Of a stretch of DNA of 41,013 bases, positions 9,999 to 18,346 are shown in pieces (positions within the stretch are counted from its first letter, which is position 1; every line of letters begins with the position of its first letter). The position numbers and the translations under genes are program-made. Origin of the DNA: Siculibacillus sp. (GTDB lineage: Bacteria; Pseudomonadota; Alphaproteobacteria; Rhizobiales; Ancalomicrobiaceae); contig JAOTSD010000032.1 of NCBI GenBank assembly GCA_030247555.1, positions 1-41,013 of the forward strand, written 5' to 3'. A model generated the notes under the pieces. It saw only the letters and a list, made by a program, of their open reading frames with translations. It was not told the origin of the DNA and searched no databases.

Positions 9999-10452
9999 GT
10001 CGACCGTCCCCTCTCTCCCGCGACCCGCCGATCGTCCGCTCTCTGCCGCACCACCCCTCGCGACGGCGGCGCGGAGCGGCCCCGGGTACCAACCTCAGGG
10101 AACCCGGCGCGGGGCCCGCAGCGGATCGGCGGGCGACGCGAGTCGCACCCCGCCTCGTCGGGTTCGCCAGTTTCGCCCTCGCGCCGGCGGCGTCAACGCG
10201 GCGCGGCGCCGAATTCCCCGTCGTCCCCACGTTCCCCGGTGCGCAGCCGCCGAGCCACGAGCGGCGAACGCCGCCCGCCGCGACGCCGCGTGCCGGAGGG
10301 AAGCCGACGCCCGGATCTCGGCGTCCGATGATCGCGGATCGAGAGATCGACGAACCCGGGATCGAAGCCCCCTGAGCCAGACCGCCGATCCGTCGGGCCG
10401 GCCTCACCGGGCGCGGCACCTCCCGTGTCGACGTGATATTCCTGCTTTGTTC
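9999..10452. other. 454-bp gap between small SOS gene and dnaE
   Basis: No convincing gene in either direction: the open frames here lack ribosome binding sites and have shadow-like Arg/Pro-rich composition. A short pairing of CCGGGT with ACCCGG (about 10082-10106) is the only hairpin noted. The dnaE promoter presumably lies here, but no clear -35/-10 pair was found. Confidence 0.5.
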
Positions 10453-10569
10453 TCAGAAGCGGGCGGCCGCGACGATCAGGTCGCTCCACATGGTGACCAT
10501 CGCCACGAAGGACAGCAGCGCTCCGAACGACGCGAACTCACGAACGAAACCGCGAACCAGATGAGCCAT
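10453..10569 (-). CDS. 38-residue single-pass membrane protein, LexA-controlled (SOS) candidate
   Basis: This is a 38-codon gene on the minus strand: ATG at 10569-10567 and TGA ending at 10453. AAGGAGGG (10574-10581) is a near-perfect Shine-Dalgarno just upstream. The product begins MAHLVRGFVREF, giving a basic, amphipathic N-terminal tail. A hydrophobic segment follows (about residues 13-27, LLSFVAMVTMW within it), then a short C-terminal tail SDLIVAAARF. It is most likely a small inner-membrane protein with the basic tail in the cytoplasm. A promoter whose spacer contains a perfect GTTC-N7-GTTC LexA box lies 39 nt upstream. Alphaproteobacteria lack SulA; Caulobacter uses the 29-residue LexA-controlled membrane protein SidA to stop division. 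A similar role here is inference from size, topology and control, not from sequence identity. Confidence 0.8.
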   Translation of the reverse strand: MAHLVRGFVREFASFGALLSFVAMVTMWSDLIVAAARF

Positions 10570-10607
10570 CGGACCCTCCTTCGGTGGTTCATCCACCCGA
10601 TATCCAC

Positions 10608-10636
10608 ATCATGTTCGCTTTTTGTTCTTGTGTCAA
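10608..10636 (-). promoter_or_regulatory. Promoter with LexA (SOS) box in its spacer
   Basis: On the minus strand TTGACA (10636-10631, perfect -35) is followed after exactly 17 nt by CATGAT (10613-10608, a 4/6 match to -10). Within the spacer lies GAAC-N7-GAAC (10627-10613), read on the plus strand as GTTC-N7-GTTC, the direct-repeat LexA operator of alphaproteobacteria. Repressor bound there would block RNA polymerase. The predicted transcription start is about 30 nt before the ATG at 10569, which places the Shine-Dalgarno correctly. Confidence 0.85.
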
Positions 10637-11005
10637 GCGGCGATCCGTCGTAGCCGGGGCGGCGCCTTCCGCGAGCGGAATCGGAGGAGGTGAATCGGGT
10701 GAGCGGTCCGCGGTCGCGGCTTTTCTTCACGAGGGAAGTCGGAACCCTCGAGGTGGACGGGGACGCCGAGTAGTGGCGAGCGGGGGCGAAGCTTTGGATC
10801 CGCTCGCCCTTCGATCGTCCCTTACGCGTCGTGGCACCGGACGAGAGGGGAGAGCGAGGCCCCTGCGCGTCGCACGCGTCGGCCCCCCCTCACCGTTCAC
10901 CCCGGTGGCGCGATCGGGCATCCGCTTCCGTCGCGCGGCTCGCCGGGTCGCAGCGGCGGGGCGTCACCCGATCGGACCGGCCCGCGGGGAACTCCTGCGG
11001 TTCGT
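10637..11005. other. Intergenic region, no gene seen
   Basis: 369 nt between the LexA-controlled promoter and the end of the EAL gene. No open frame with a ribosome binding site and plausible composition, and no strong hairpin with a T-run, was found. Confidence 0.5.
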
Positions 11006-12637
11006 TCAGGCGGCGATGTCGTCGTCGAAGTCGGACGCGTCGGAGGCGGAGCGGCGGCGGCTCAGCATACCCTCGGCGAGGTCGACGAAGAGTTTTCCGG
11101 GCAGTGCCGGGGCGAAGACGTAGCCCTGGGCGGAGGTGACGCCCTTCTCGCGCAGGCGCTCGAGCTGTTCCTGGTTCTCGACGCCCTCGGCGACGACGCC
11201 CATGCCGAGCGAGTTGGCCAGTTCGACGAGCACGTCGACGATGGTGGAGGCGCCGAGGTCGGAGCCCATCGCGTCGATGAACATCTTGTCGATCTTCACG
11301 ATGTCGATGCCGAGTTGCTGGATGTAGGCGAGGCCGCCATGGCCGGTGCCGGTGTCGTCGAGCGCCACCCGGCAGCCGAGTGCGTGCAGTTCGGCGATGA
11401 TCTTGCGGGCCTGGACGATGTCGCGCAGCGGATAGCGTTCGGTCACCTCGAAGACCAATTGGTCGAAGGCGATCGAGGTTCCTTCGAAGATCGTCACAAC
11501 GTCCTCGACGATCCGGCGATCGTCGAAATGGCCGGCGAAGAGATTGATCGACAGCTTCAACCCCGGATGACGCGCGTAGAGAACGCCGAGTTGGGCGACC
11601 GACTTGCGCATCAGCAGGCGCGTCATCTCGAAGACGTGGCCGGAGGTCTCGCAATAGGACATGAAGGCGCCGGGCGAGACGGTGGTGCCATCGGGCCGGA
11701 TCCAGCGCACCAGCATCTCGCAGCCTTCGATACGGCCGGTGTCGATGTTCATGACCGGCTGGAAATAGGGTACGAACTCCTCGCGCCGCAGCGCCACCGA
11801 GATCTCGTCGTCGACCTCCGAGGTCGGCTTCCAATAGACCAGGATGGCGATGCCGATCAGCATGGCGGTCCCGGCGAGCGAGCCGATGGCGAGCGTCGCC
11901 TCCAGCGGGCGCACCAGTTCGTAGAAGGCCGAAGCCGGGATCTCGGCGCGGGCGGAGAGCGGAAAGTGGTCGGAGCGCACCTGCTGCACGACCACGTCCT
12001 CGCCGCTCGGCCGCACCCCGCCGGAGGTCCACACCTCGGTCTCGCCGATGAGCAGCGTGAGCGCGCGTGCCCCGCGCAGATACTCGGCGCCGGCATCGAG
12101 ACCGACGGCTGTGGCGGCGAGTTCGGCGACGAGATGGGTACCGGCGGCGGTGCGCCAGGCGACGAGCACGGTTCCGACCGCGATGTCGGGGATGCGCTCC
12201 GGATCGAGCAGGGTCAGCGTCACCTGCCGGGCCTCGGAGACGTCGAAGAGAACGGCGCCGCGGCGCCTGGCGGTCGGCGGATCGAAACACATGGCGTAGC
12301 CGGCGGCGTCGACCACGCCCATGCGGCGGACGAAGCGCGATCGCGCCGCCATGTCGCCGAGACGAGCGAGGCGGTCCGCGGTGCAGTCGCCGATGCCGGC
12401 ACGGTCGGCCTCGCGCAATGCGGTGACCGCTTCGGCGACGGCGTTCTCGGCGCGGCGCAGCTCCTGCTCGGCGATCGACAGAAGTTCGACGCGCCCGATC
12501 TTGTCGGCATGGACGCGCAGCACCGCGCGCCCCACCAGGTAGGGCGCCAAGCCGATCAATGCGACCACGAGGATCGCGACGAAGAGGTTGCGGCTGCGGT
12601 TGCGCAAGGCGGGCCCGAATCCGGAGGTGACCTCCAT
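11006..12637 (-). CDS. Membrane-bound cyclic-di-GMP phosphodiesterase (CSS-like sensor + EAL)
   Basis: The 543-residue protein has a transmembrane helix at about 15-38, a periplasmic region to about 245, a second helix (about 248-269, LIGIAILVYW) and a cytoplasmic EAL domain (about 275-520). EAL residues for catalysis and metal binding are present: EMLVRW (about 307, for EALxRW), the Asn in SINLFAGHF, EVTER, DDTGTG (about 428, for DDFGTG), KIDKMFI and VAEGVEN. It should therefore hydrolyse c-di-GMP to pGpG. The periplasmic part holds two cysteines (GDCTAD and YAMCFD) placed like the redox cysteines of CSS domains, but the C-S-S triplet itself is not kept. I start at 12637 because it puts the first helix near the N-terminus; an in-frame ATG at 12751 would overlap the divergent gene's start. 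Confidence 0.88.
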   Translation of the reverse strand: MEVTSGFGPALRNRSRNLFVAILVVALIGLAPYLVGRAVLRVHADKIGRVELLSIAEQELRRAENAVAEAVTALREADRAGIGDCTADRLARLGDMAARSRFVRRMGVVDAAGYAMCFDPPTARRRGAVLFDVSEARQVTLTLLDPERIPDIAVGTVLVAWRTAAGTHLVAELAATAVGLDAGAEYLRGARALTLLIGETEVWTSGGVRPSGEDVVVQQVRSDHFPLSARAEIPASAFYELVRPLEATLAIGSLAGTAMLIGIAILVYWKPTSEVDDEISVALRREEFVPYFQPVMNIDTGRIEGCEMLVRWIRPDGTTVSPGAFMSYCETSGHVFEMTRLLMRKSVAQLGVLYARHPGLKLSINLFAGHFDDRRIVEDVVTIFEGTSIAFDQLVFEVTERYPLRDIVQARKIIAELHALGCRVALDDTGTGHGGLAYIQQLGIDIVKIDKMFIDAMGSDLGASTIVDVLVELANSLGMGVVAEGVENQEQLERLREKGVTSAQGYVFAPALPGKLFVDLAEGMLSRRRSASDASDFDDDIAA

Positions 12638-12749
12638 GAGTTTCGACCCGACGTGGTAAACACCGTCTGAAGAAGGGCGATTCCGCCACCGATCGGCGGT
12701 TCGCCGTCCCGCGACCTCCGGGGCGGCCCGCCGCAGGGAAGGAGTGACC

Positions 12750-14732
12750 ATGACCCCCCGGCGTCACGTCCGCGCCCCTCGGCGCCCGCCCCCGCGCTTC
12801 GCGCTCCTCGCGGCCGTCGGTCTGATGGCGACCGGCCTCCTCGCCTCCTCGGCGGCGGCCGAAACACCGGCGGAGCGAGCGATCGACGCCTGGGCCACGA
12901 CGATCCGTGCCTCGGGCGCGACGATCGACTGGCGGACGGCGGCCGCGGAGGGAGACCGGATCGATCTCACCGAGGTGACGATCGCCTTCCCTTCGGCGTC
13001 CGGCGAACCGGCGCGGCTGCGGGCGCCGAGCCTCACCCTCGTCGCGCCGTCCGAGCGCGGCGGCGACGGCTTCGCCTTCACCCGGCTCGCCGCCCCCCGC
13101 ATCGAGGTCTCCGGCGTGCGCGACGGCGAACCGACGGTCATCGAATTCGCCGATGTCGAGATCGGCGACGCGGTCGTGCCGAAGCCGAAGTTTCCGCCGT
13201 TCGACCCGACGCGTCCCTTCTCGTCGTCCTGGGCGGCGACCGCCGCCCTCGATGTGATCACTCTCGGCCGCGCCACGATCGGACGGGCGACGCTGCGCGC
13301 CGCCCACCCCGATGGCGGCGAACGCACGGACTTCTCGGTCGAGGACTTCGTGCTCGCCGGCCTCGGCGGCGGCCGCCTCGAGCGGCTGGGGTTCGGCCGA
13401 TCGGTCGTCGATGTGCGGGCGTCGGACGGGCGGGCAAGGTTGGCCGTCGCCGACGCCGAGATCCTCGGGCTCGACACGACGCCGTGGCGACGCTTCTTCG
13501 CCGAACGCGTCGGCTCGACCGCGGGCGGAGGCACCTGGGAGCCGACGCTGCGATCGGCGCGTTTCGGCCGGGTCTCGCTCACCGCGGGCGACGTGTCGCT
13601 GTCGATCGCGGCGCTGCGCTTCGCCGAGCGGTCGGTCAGGACCGACGGCCCGGCGATCGGCGCCATCGCCGATCGCCTCATCGAACGCGGCGAGGCGATA
13701 TCCGACGTGGACAAGATCCGCCTCGGCCTCGAGATGTTCCTCGCGACCCGCAACGCCGGCTGGTCGCTCGAAGGGCTGAGCTTCGCCGGCCCGGGCGACG
13801 ACCGCGTCGAAGTGGCGCGGATCGCGGTCGGCGCCTTCTCCGGCGAAGGGTTCGCCGAGATGACGATCAAGGGGATCGCCTTCGCCGTTCGCAAAGCGAG
13901 CCTGCGCCTCGACCGGCTCGCCCTCGCCGATCTGCGCCTGCCGGACGGCGACGACCTGCGCCGAGCCGTCCAGGCTGCGGCCCACGGCGCCGAGGTCGAC
14001 CCGTCCTCGGTGATCCCGACCTTCGGCCATTTCTCGATCCGCGGTCTCGAGATCGCCGAGCCGGGCGTGCCGGCGATCCGGCTCGGAGCGCTCTCCCTCG
14101 ATCTCGGCCGCCACATCCGAGCGGTCCCCACGGAGGTGGCGGCACGGATCGAACATTTCGTCGTGCCGGCGGGACTCTCGGACGCCGAGGGACGGAAGGT
14201 GCTCGCCGATCTCGGCTATGAGCGGATCGACGTCTCGGCCGCGGCGAAGCTCGCCTGGGACGAGGCGAAACGCGAGATCGCGGTGGAAAAGACCGAACTC
14301 GAGATCGCCGATGTCGGAAAACTCGAAGTCGTCGGCCGCCTCGTCGGTGTGCCGGCGTCTCTGTTCCACCGCCCGGAGACGGCGGCGGAGGTGATCGGCG
14401 GCATCGCGCTCGCGGAAGCGCGGGCCACCTACACCGACGCCTCCTTCGTCGGACGATTGTTGCGGATGATCACCCGCGGCGAGAAGACCATGCCGGAAAA
14501 GATGAAACGCCGGATCGCCCGGGAGGTGGAAGCGCTCCACGTCGGCATCGCCGATCCGGCGCGGCGGCGGCGGATGGTCGAGGAAACGCGGCGTTTCCTG
14601 ACCGCGCCGAAATCGATCACAGCGACGGCGCGGCCACACCGGCCGGTGCCGCTGGCCGAGCTCGCCGCCGATGGCGACGACCCGGCGAAACTCATCGAAC
14701 GACTGGACGTGACGTTGCGTGCCGAGCGATGA
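12750..14732 (+). CDS. Large exported protein of unknown function (paralogue of next gene)
   Basis: No named family. The 660-residue product has a long basic n-region and a signal peptide (to about residue 37, ASSAAAE), then mostly alternating beta-type sequence with repeated patterns such as LTEVTIAFPSASGEPARLRAPSLTL, as in beta-helical or AsmA-like repeats (inference). The C-terminal third is homologous to the next gene: LGYERIDVSAAAKLAWDEAKREIAVEK and FLTAPKSITATARPHRPVPLAEL match LGYSKLSLDASFGGAWDDKAGRVTID and FLKAPKSITVSAKPAKPTPVAEI. GGAAGGAG precedes the ATG at 12750. It is divergent from the EAL gene across about 110 bp and probably co-transcribed with 14824-15996. Confidence 0.85.
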   Translation: MTPRRHVRAPRRPPPRFALLAAVGLMATGLLASSAAAETPAERAIDAWATTIRASGATIDWRTAAAEGDRIDLTEVTIAFPSASGEPARLRAPSLTLVAPSERGGDGFAFTRLAAPRIEVSGVRDGEPTVIEFADVEIGDAVVPKPKFPPFDPTRPFSSSWAATAALDVITLGRATIGRATLRAAHPDGGERTDFSVEDFVLAGLGGGRLERLGFGRSVVDVRASDGRARLAVADAEILGLDTTPWRRFFAERVGSTAGGGTWEPTLRSARFGRVSLTAGDVSLSIAALRFAERSVRTDGPAIGAIADRLIERGEAISDVDKIRLGLEMFLATRNAGWSLEGLSFAGPGDDRVEVARIAVGAFSGEGFAEMTIKGIAFAVRKASLRLDRLALADLRLPDGDDLRRAVQAAAHGAEVDPSSVIPTFGHFSIRGLEIAEPGVPAIRLGALSLDLGRHIRAVPTEVAARIEHFVVPAGLSDAEGRKVLADLGYERIDVSAAAKLAWDEAKREIAVEKTELEIADVGKLEVVGRLVGVPASLFHRPETAAEVIGGIALAEARATYTDASFVGRLLRMITRGEKTMPEKMKRRIAREVEALHVGIADPARRRRMVEETRRFLTAPKSITATARPHRPVPLAELAADGDDPAKLIERLDVTLRAER

Positions 14733-14823
14733 TCGTGGCGACCGCCACGACTTCGCCGCGAGAGCCTGCGAGGCGTGGCCCCGATGTGAACACACTCGCC
14801 CGATCACAGAGAGGAAGGCGTCG

Positions 14824-15996
14824 ATGTCGAATTCGATCCGTAAGCGCGGCTTCGCAGCCGTATCACTCGCCGTCCTCATCGCGGTGGCGGTGCCCGTGAC
14901 GCCGGCCGCGGCGCAACAGACGCGCGACAAGGTGCTGTCGATCATCGCGGAAGCCTCGAAGGCCTCCGGCGCCAAGGACGTGAAATGGGAATCGGTGAGT
15001 GGTGGCGACGCCGCCTTCACCGTCACCAATTCCGAGACGACCTTCGAGGAGGACGGCAAGGCCGCCTCCCTCACCGCCGCCGCCGTCACCTACACCGGCG
15101 CCAAGCCGACCGCGGACGGCGGCTTCTCGGCCGATTCGATCACGGCGACCGATGTCGAATTCGAAGGTGACGACGTCTCCATCTCGGCCGCCTCGCTGAA
15201 GATCACCAACTACGTCGGTCAGTCGCCGGAGAAGATCCGCGCCAAGACCACCACGGGCGAGCGCTTCGACCGGATCGAGGCCGCCGGCCTCGAGGTCACC
15301 GACGAGAACGACAAGACCGTCCCGATCGCCTCGATCTCGCTGACCACCTCCGACTTCGTCGCCGGCGTGCCGCGCAAGGTCGGCTTCGAGATGAAGAGCC
15401 TGGTGGTGCCGATCGATCCGGCCGACGAGCAGGTGAAGGACCTCGCCGAACTCGGCTATTCCAAGCTCTCCCTCGACGCCTCCTTCGGCGGGGCCTGGGA
15501 CGACAAGGCCGGCCGCGTCACCATCGACCAGTTGTCGATCTCCGGCGCCGAAGCGGGCGGGCTGAAGCTCTCCTTCGTGCTCGGCGGCATCACCCCCGAA
15601 GTGGTCGACGCGCTGAAGAAGGCCGAGAAGGATCAGGCCAAGCAACTGGAGATCCTGCAAGGTGTGACGGTCGAGCGCATGTCGCTGCGCTACGAGGACG
15701 CCTCGCTCACCAAGCGGGTGATCGCGGCGCAGGCCAAGAAGCAGGGCATCCCCGAGCAGGCCTTCGTCCAGCAGCTCGGAGCCATCGTCCCGATGATGGT
15801 GACCGCGATCGGCAACAAGGACTTCGAGGCCAAGATCTCCGCGGCGGCCTCGGCCTTCCTCAAGGCGCCGAAGTCGATCACCGTGTCGGCCAAGCCGGCC
15901 AAGCCGACCCCCGTCGCCGAGATCATGGGTGCGGCGATGATGGCGCCGCAGTCGCTGCCGACCGTGCTCGGCGCCGACGTGAAGGCCAACGACTGA
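14824..15996 (+). CDS. Exported protein of unknown function (paralogue of preceding gene)
   Basis: A 390-residue protein with a clear signal peptide (cleavage near VTPAAAQQ, residue 30). The mature part reads as short beta strands on a regular pattern (SLTAAAVTYTGAKP, FSADSITATDVEFEGDDVSISAASLKITN), followed by an alpha/beta C-terminal region shared with the upstream gene. The shared end includes the strongly conserved FLKAPKSITVSAKPAKPTP. GAGGAAGG lies before the ATG. It lacks the N-terminal half of its 660-residue neighbour, so the pair may have come from a tandem duplication followed by gain or loss of the repeat region. Function is unknown; a periplasmic or outer-envelope location is likely. 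Confidence 0.85.
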   Translation: MSNSIRKRGFAAVSLAVLIAVAVPVTPAAAQQTRDKVLSIIAEASKASGAKDVKWESVSGGDAAFTVTNSETTFEEDGKAASLTAAAVTYTGAKPTADGGFSADSITATDVEFEGDDVSISAASLKITNYVGQSPEKIRAKTTTGERFDRIEAAGLEVTDENDKTVPIASISLTTSDFVAGVPRKVGFEMKSLVVPIDPADEQVKDLAELGYSKLSLDASFGGAWDDKAGRVTIDQLSISGAEAGGLKLSFVLGGITPEVVDALKKAEKDQAKQLEILQGVTVERMSLRYEDASLTKRVIAAQAKKQGIPEQAFVQQLGAIVPMMVTAIGNKDFEAKISAAASAFLKAPKSITVSAKPAKPTPVAEIMGAAMMAPQSLPTVLGADVKAND

Positions 15997-16003
15997 CCTC
16001 GAT

Positions 16004-16043
16004 GGCGCCGGCGGCGCGGGGGCCCTCCTCCGCCGCCGGCGCC
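16004..16043 (+). terminator. Strong GC hairpin after the paralogue pair
   Basis: GGCGCCGGCGGCG (16004-16016) pairs perfectly with CGCCGCCGGCGCC (16031-16043) around a 14-nt loop, starting 8 nt past the stop at 15996. No T-run follows, so it would be an L-shaped (non-canonical) or factor-assisted terminator, or a 3'-stabilising hairpin. Confidence 0.5.
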
Positions 16044-16215
16044 GCGATCCGCGCACGTTCGGGGGTGACGAAGCGTCCTCCCCCGCCCGGTGTTTACCGC
16101 GTGTCACAAATCGACTAGGTTCGCGCCGACCCGCGCTTCCTCGCCACGCGCGCCGCACGGCGATCGTGGCGCGGAGACGACTTCGTCGGTCGTGAGAGAA
16201 GAAGCCCGAGGCCGA

Positions 16216-17541
16216 ATGAGCGATCCCACGGTTCCCGTCGAGCGAGGGCTGCGCGCCACCGTGCGGATGGCGGCGGGGATCAACATCGGCGAAGTACCGG
16301 CTCTCACCAGAGGCGAACGCGTGAAGGCGGCGGGCGCGAACGCGCTGACGGCGCTGCGCCGTCGCTCGGTCGCTTTCCTCCCCGACCTGTCGGAGACCTT
16401 CGCGCCGGCCCACGGTCGTACGGTGCTGCGGTACGCCGGCCTCGGCGCGGCCGCCGGTTCTGTGATCGTCACGGTCGCCTTCGCCGCGGTCGCGGCCCAC
16501 GCCGCCCTGACCGCCGAACCGCCGGCCGACGAGGTCGGGCTGGCGATCCGCGAGATCGCCGACAAGGCCGATCGCCTGCCGTTGCCGCTGCACGTCGCCA
16601 CGACCGCCGCGACCATCGGCGCCGTCGTGCCGGCCGCCGGAGAGATGCCTCGGCCGACCGGCGGCACCTACGAGACCGCCCCGCTCGCCTTCGCTCCCGC
16701 CGGCGGTACCTACCAGACCGCCTCGCTCGCCTTCGCTCCGGCCGGCGGCAGCGCCGGCAACGCCGCGATCGACAGAGTGATCGACGCCCCGCCGATCGGC
16801 CGGTCGTTCCCGATCGAGACGACGGTGGAGGACGAGGAGGACGACGAAGCGGTGGTTCCACTGGTGCTGCCGATGCCGCGCGCCCGGCCGAACATCGAGC
16901 CGACGCTCCTGCCGGTGCCGGTGCCGGTGCCGCGGCCGCGCCCGGTCGTCCTCGCCTCGCTGACCTCGCCGAATGCCGTCGTCGAGGCGCCGGCTCGTCC
17001 GGCGCAGCCCGAGGAGCGGCCTTCGAACGGCCCTCTCGGCTTCTTCTCGAGCCCGACCGACCCGGTGAAGCCGCCGGCCAAGAACAAGATCGACACACCC
17101 TTCGGCGTCCCCTACGTGCTGCAGACCGGGTCGGTGGAGACCGCCTGCCTGAAGCCGGAGTTGGTCGACATCCTGCGGCGGATCGAGGGCCACTATCACC
17201 AGAAGGTGGTGATCACTTCCGGCTACAGGGACCGCGGTCGCCAGGGCTCGCTGCATCGCCAGTGCGCCGCCGCCGACATCGAGATCCCCGGCGTGACCTC
17301 CCAGTCACTGGCGAGCTTCGCGCGCACCATCCCCGGGATCGGCGGCGTCGGCACCTACTGCCACTCGTCGATGATCCACGTCGACATCGGCACGCCGCGC
17401 GACTGGCAGTACGGCTGTGGCAGCTATTTCGCGCTGCGCGGCGCACCGGGCTCCTGGGGCAAGGTGCCGGGCGCGCTGGCCAAGGCGCAGGGCACGGGCG
17501 CGCCGCGCCGGGTCGCCTCCGACGCCGATGGCGAGGACTGA
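16216..17541 (+). CDS. Membrane-anchored M15/YcbK-like peptidase-domain protein
   Basis: The 441-residue protein has a cytoplasmic N-terminal region, one transmembrane helix (about 75-97), a long low-complexity Pro/Ala-rich linker (about 100-295) and a C-terminal domain (about 295-425) of the M15 D-Ala-D-Ala carboxypeptidase/DUF882 (YcbK) type. Metal-site motifs visible are ITSGYRDRGRQGSLHRQCAAADIEIPG (His and Asp in SLHxxCAAAD) and SSMIHVDIG (HVD). A role in peptidoglycan trimming follows from family knowledge; the substrate is not shown. The linker includes an acidic run (VEDEEDDEAVV) and a duplicated 14-residue unit. ATG 16216 is chosen over an upstream in-frame ATG (16090) because the region between reads as non-coding. 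Confidence 0.8.
   Translation: MSDPTVPVERGLRATVRMAAGINIGEVPALTRGERVKAAGANALTALRRRSVAFLPDLSETFAPAHGRTVLRYAGLGAAAGSVIVTVAFAAVAAHAALTAEPPADEVGLAIREIADKADRLPLPLHVATTAATIGAVVPAAGEMPRPTGGTYETAPLAFAPAGGTYQTASLAFAPAGGSAGNAAIDRVIDAPPIGRSFPIETTVEDEEDDEAVVPLVLPMPRARPNIEPTLLPVPVPVPRPRPVVLASLTSPNAVVEAPARPAQPEERPSNGPLGFFSSPTDPVKPPAKNKIDTPFGVPYVLQTGSVETACLKPELVDILRRIEGHYHQKVVITSGYRDRGRQGSLHRQCAAADIEIPGVTSQSLASFARTIPGIGGVGTYCHSSMIHVDIGTPRDWQYGCGSYFALRGAPGSWGKVPGALAKAQGTGAPRRVASDADGED
16660..16743 (+). repeat. 42-bp tandem duplication within the M15-like gene
   Basis: Two adjacent 42-bp units (16660-16701 and 16702-16743) encode GGTYETAPLAFAPA and GGTYQTASLAFAPA. They differ at a few positions and lie in the low-complexity linker, so copy number may vary between strains. 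Confidence 0.85.
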
Positions 17542-17603
17542 GCCGCGACCCGCCGAGACGGACGCGCGAGCCTTCCTCCCGGCGCCTCTCGCCACTTTCC
17601 CGA

Positions 17604-18185
17604 TCAGACGCCGTCGTGCCGCACCGGGGCTCCCGAACCGATGCCGCGGCGCATCAGCGAGCGCATCCACAGGCCGATGAGCACCAACGCGGCGCCGACC
17701 CCCGTCAGCATCTTCGCCGCCGAACTCGGGCCGGCGAGCAGATAGGCGTCCGCGGGGTCGGCGGGGTCGACCACAACCATGGCGCGCGATCCGACCGGGT
17801 GGGCATCGTGCAGTTCGCGCGACTTCGCCGAATTCTGCAGGCCGAGGTCGCCCCGCTCGACGCCGGCCGCCAACCGCGTCTCTCCGGCGACCGTGTAGCG
17901 GAAGATCACCGCGAAGGCGGCGAACTCGGTGCGTTCGCGCACCTGAACGTGGCCGACCCGAACGCCGCCGCGGCTCGGCGTGTCGTCGCGGAGGATGAGG
18001 CGTTCGTCGACGATCTCGGCCTCGACCCGTGGCCAGCGCAACGTCTCGAGCCCGAGCTTCAGGCCCCAGAGGCCGAAGCCGAGCGGCAGGAGGCCGATGA
18101 CGATCACCGTCCAGGCCATCCCGGTCGAATGGGGAGCGCCGCGCCCGCCCGAGCCTCGCCGCCCCGCCCCGCCCATCCTCGCCAT
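17604..18185 (-). CDS. DUF3592-type membrane protein
   Basis: A 193-residue protein with two transmembrane helices: about 23-43 (WTVIVIGLLPLGFGLWGL) and about 160-180 (MLTGVGAALVLIGLW). They enclose a beta-rich extracytoplasmic domain (VEAEIVDERLILR, FAVIFRYTVAGETR, AMVVVDPADPADAYLLAG). This matches the DUF3592 layout, in which the domain includes a conserved V-x-Y/V-x-P-x-x-P segment. GGGAGGCG before the ATG at 18185 supports the start; Met-23 is an alternative. The biochemical role of the family is not known to me. It lies downstream of aspS on the same strand, separated by that gene's terminator. Confidence 0.75.
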   Translation of the reverse strand: MARMGGAGRRGSGGRGAPHSTGMAWTVIVIGLLPLGFGLWGLKLGLETLRWPRVEAEIVDERLILRDDTPSRGGVRVGHVQVRERTEFAAFAVIFRYTVAGETRLAAGVERGDLGLQNSAKSRELHDAHPVGSRAMVVVDPADPADAYLLAGPSSAAKMLTGVGAALVLIGLWMRSLMRRGIGSGAPVRHDGV

Positions 18186-18297
18186 GGTTCGCCTCCCGTC
18201 GCCGATCCGCTCCGACGACCGTGCCACCGAGAGATGTGCTTCCACAAGAGCGCGGTGAAGGTGGGCGCGCGGTCGCCACCCCCGCCATGAACGACGA

Positions 18298-18317
18298 AGG
18301 GGCCCGCCGGGGCCCCT
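18298..18317 (-). terminator. Hairpin terminator of aspS
   Basis: AGGGGCCC (18298-18305) pairs perfectly with GGGCCCCT (18310-18317), with a 4-nt loop. Read on the minus strand it lies 30 nt past the aspS stop and is followed by TTCGTCGTT, a weak T-rich tail. Confidence 0.7.
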
Positions 18318-18346
18318 CGCGCGGTTCCGGTCGATGCCGTCGCCGT

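Noticed and set aside
6489-10331. 1280-codon plus-strand frame opposite dnaE
   Set aside because: Antisense shadow of the clear DnaE sequence, produced by GC-rich codon bias; its composition (Asp/Arg/Gly/His/Leu) matches no protein.
10890-15089. 1399-codon minus-strand frame
   Set aside because: Crosses the EAL gene out of frame and runs antisense to the two exported paralogues; no coherent domain.
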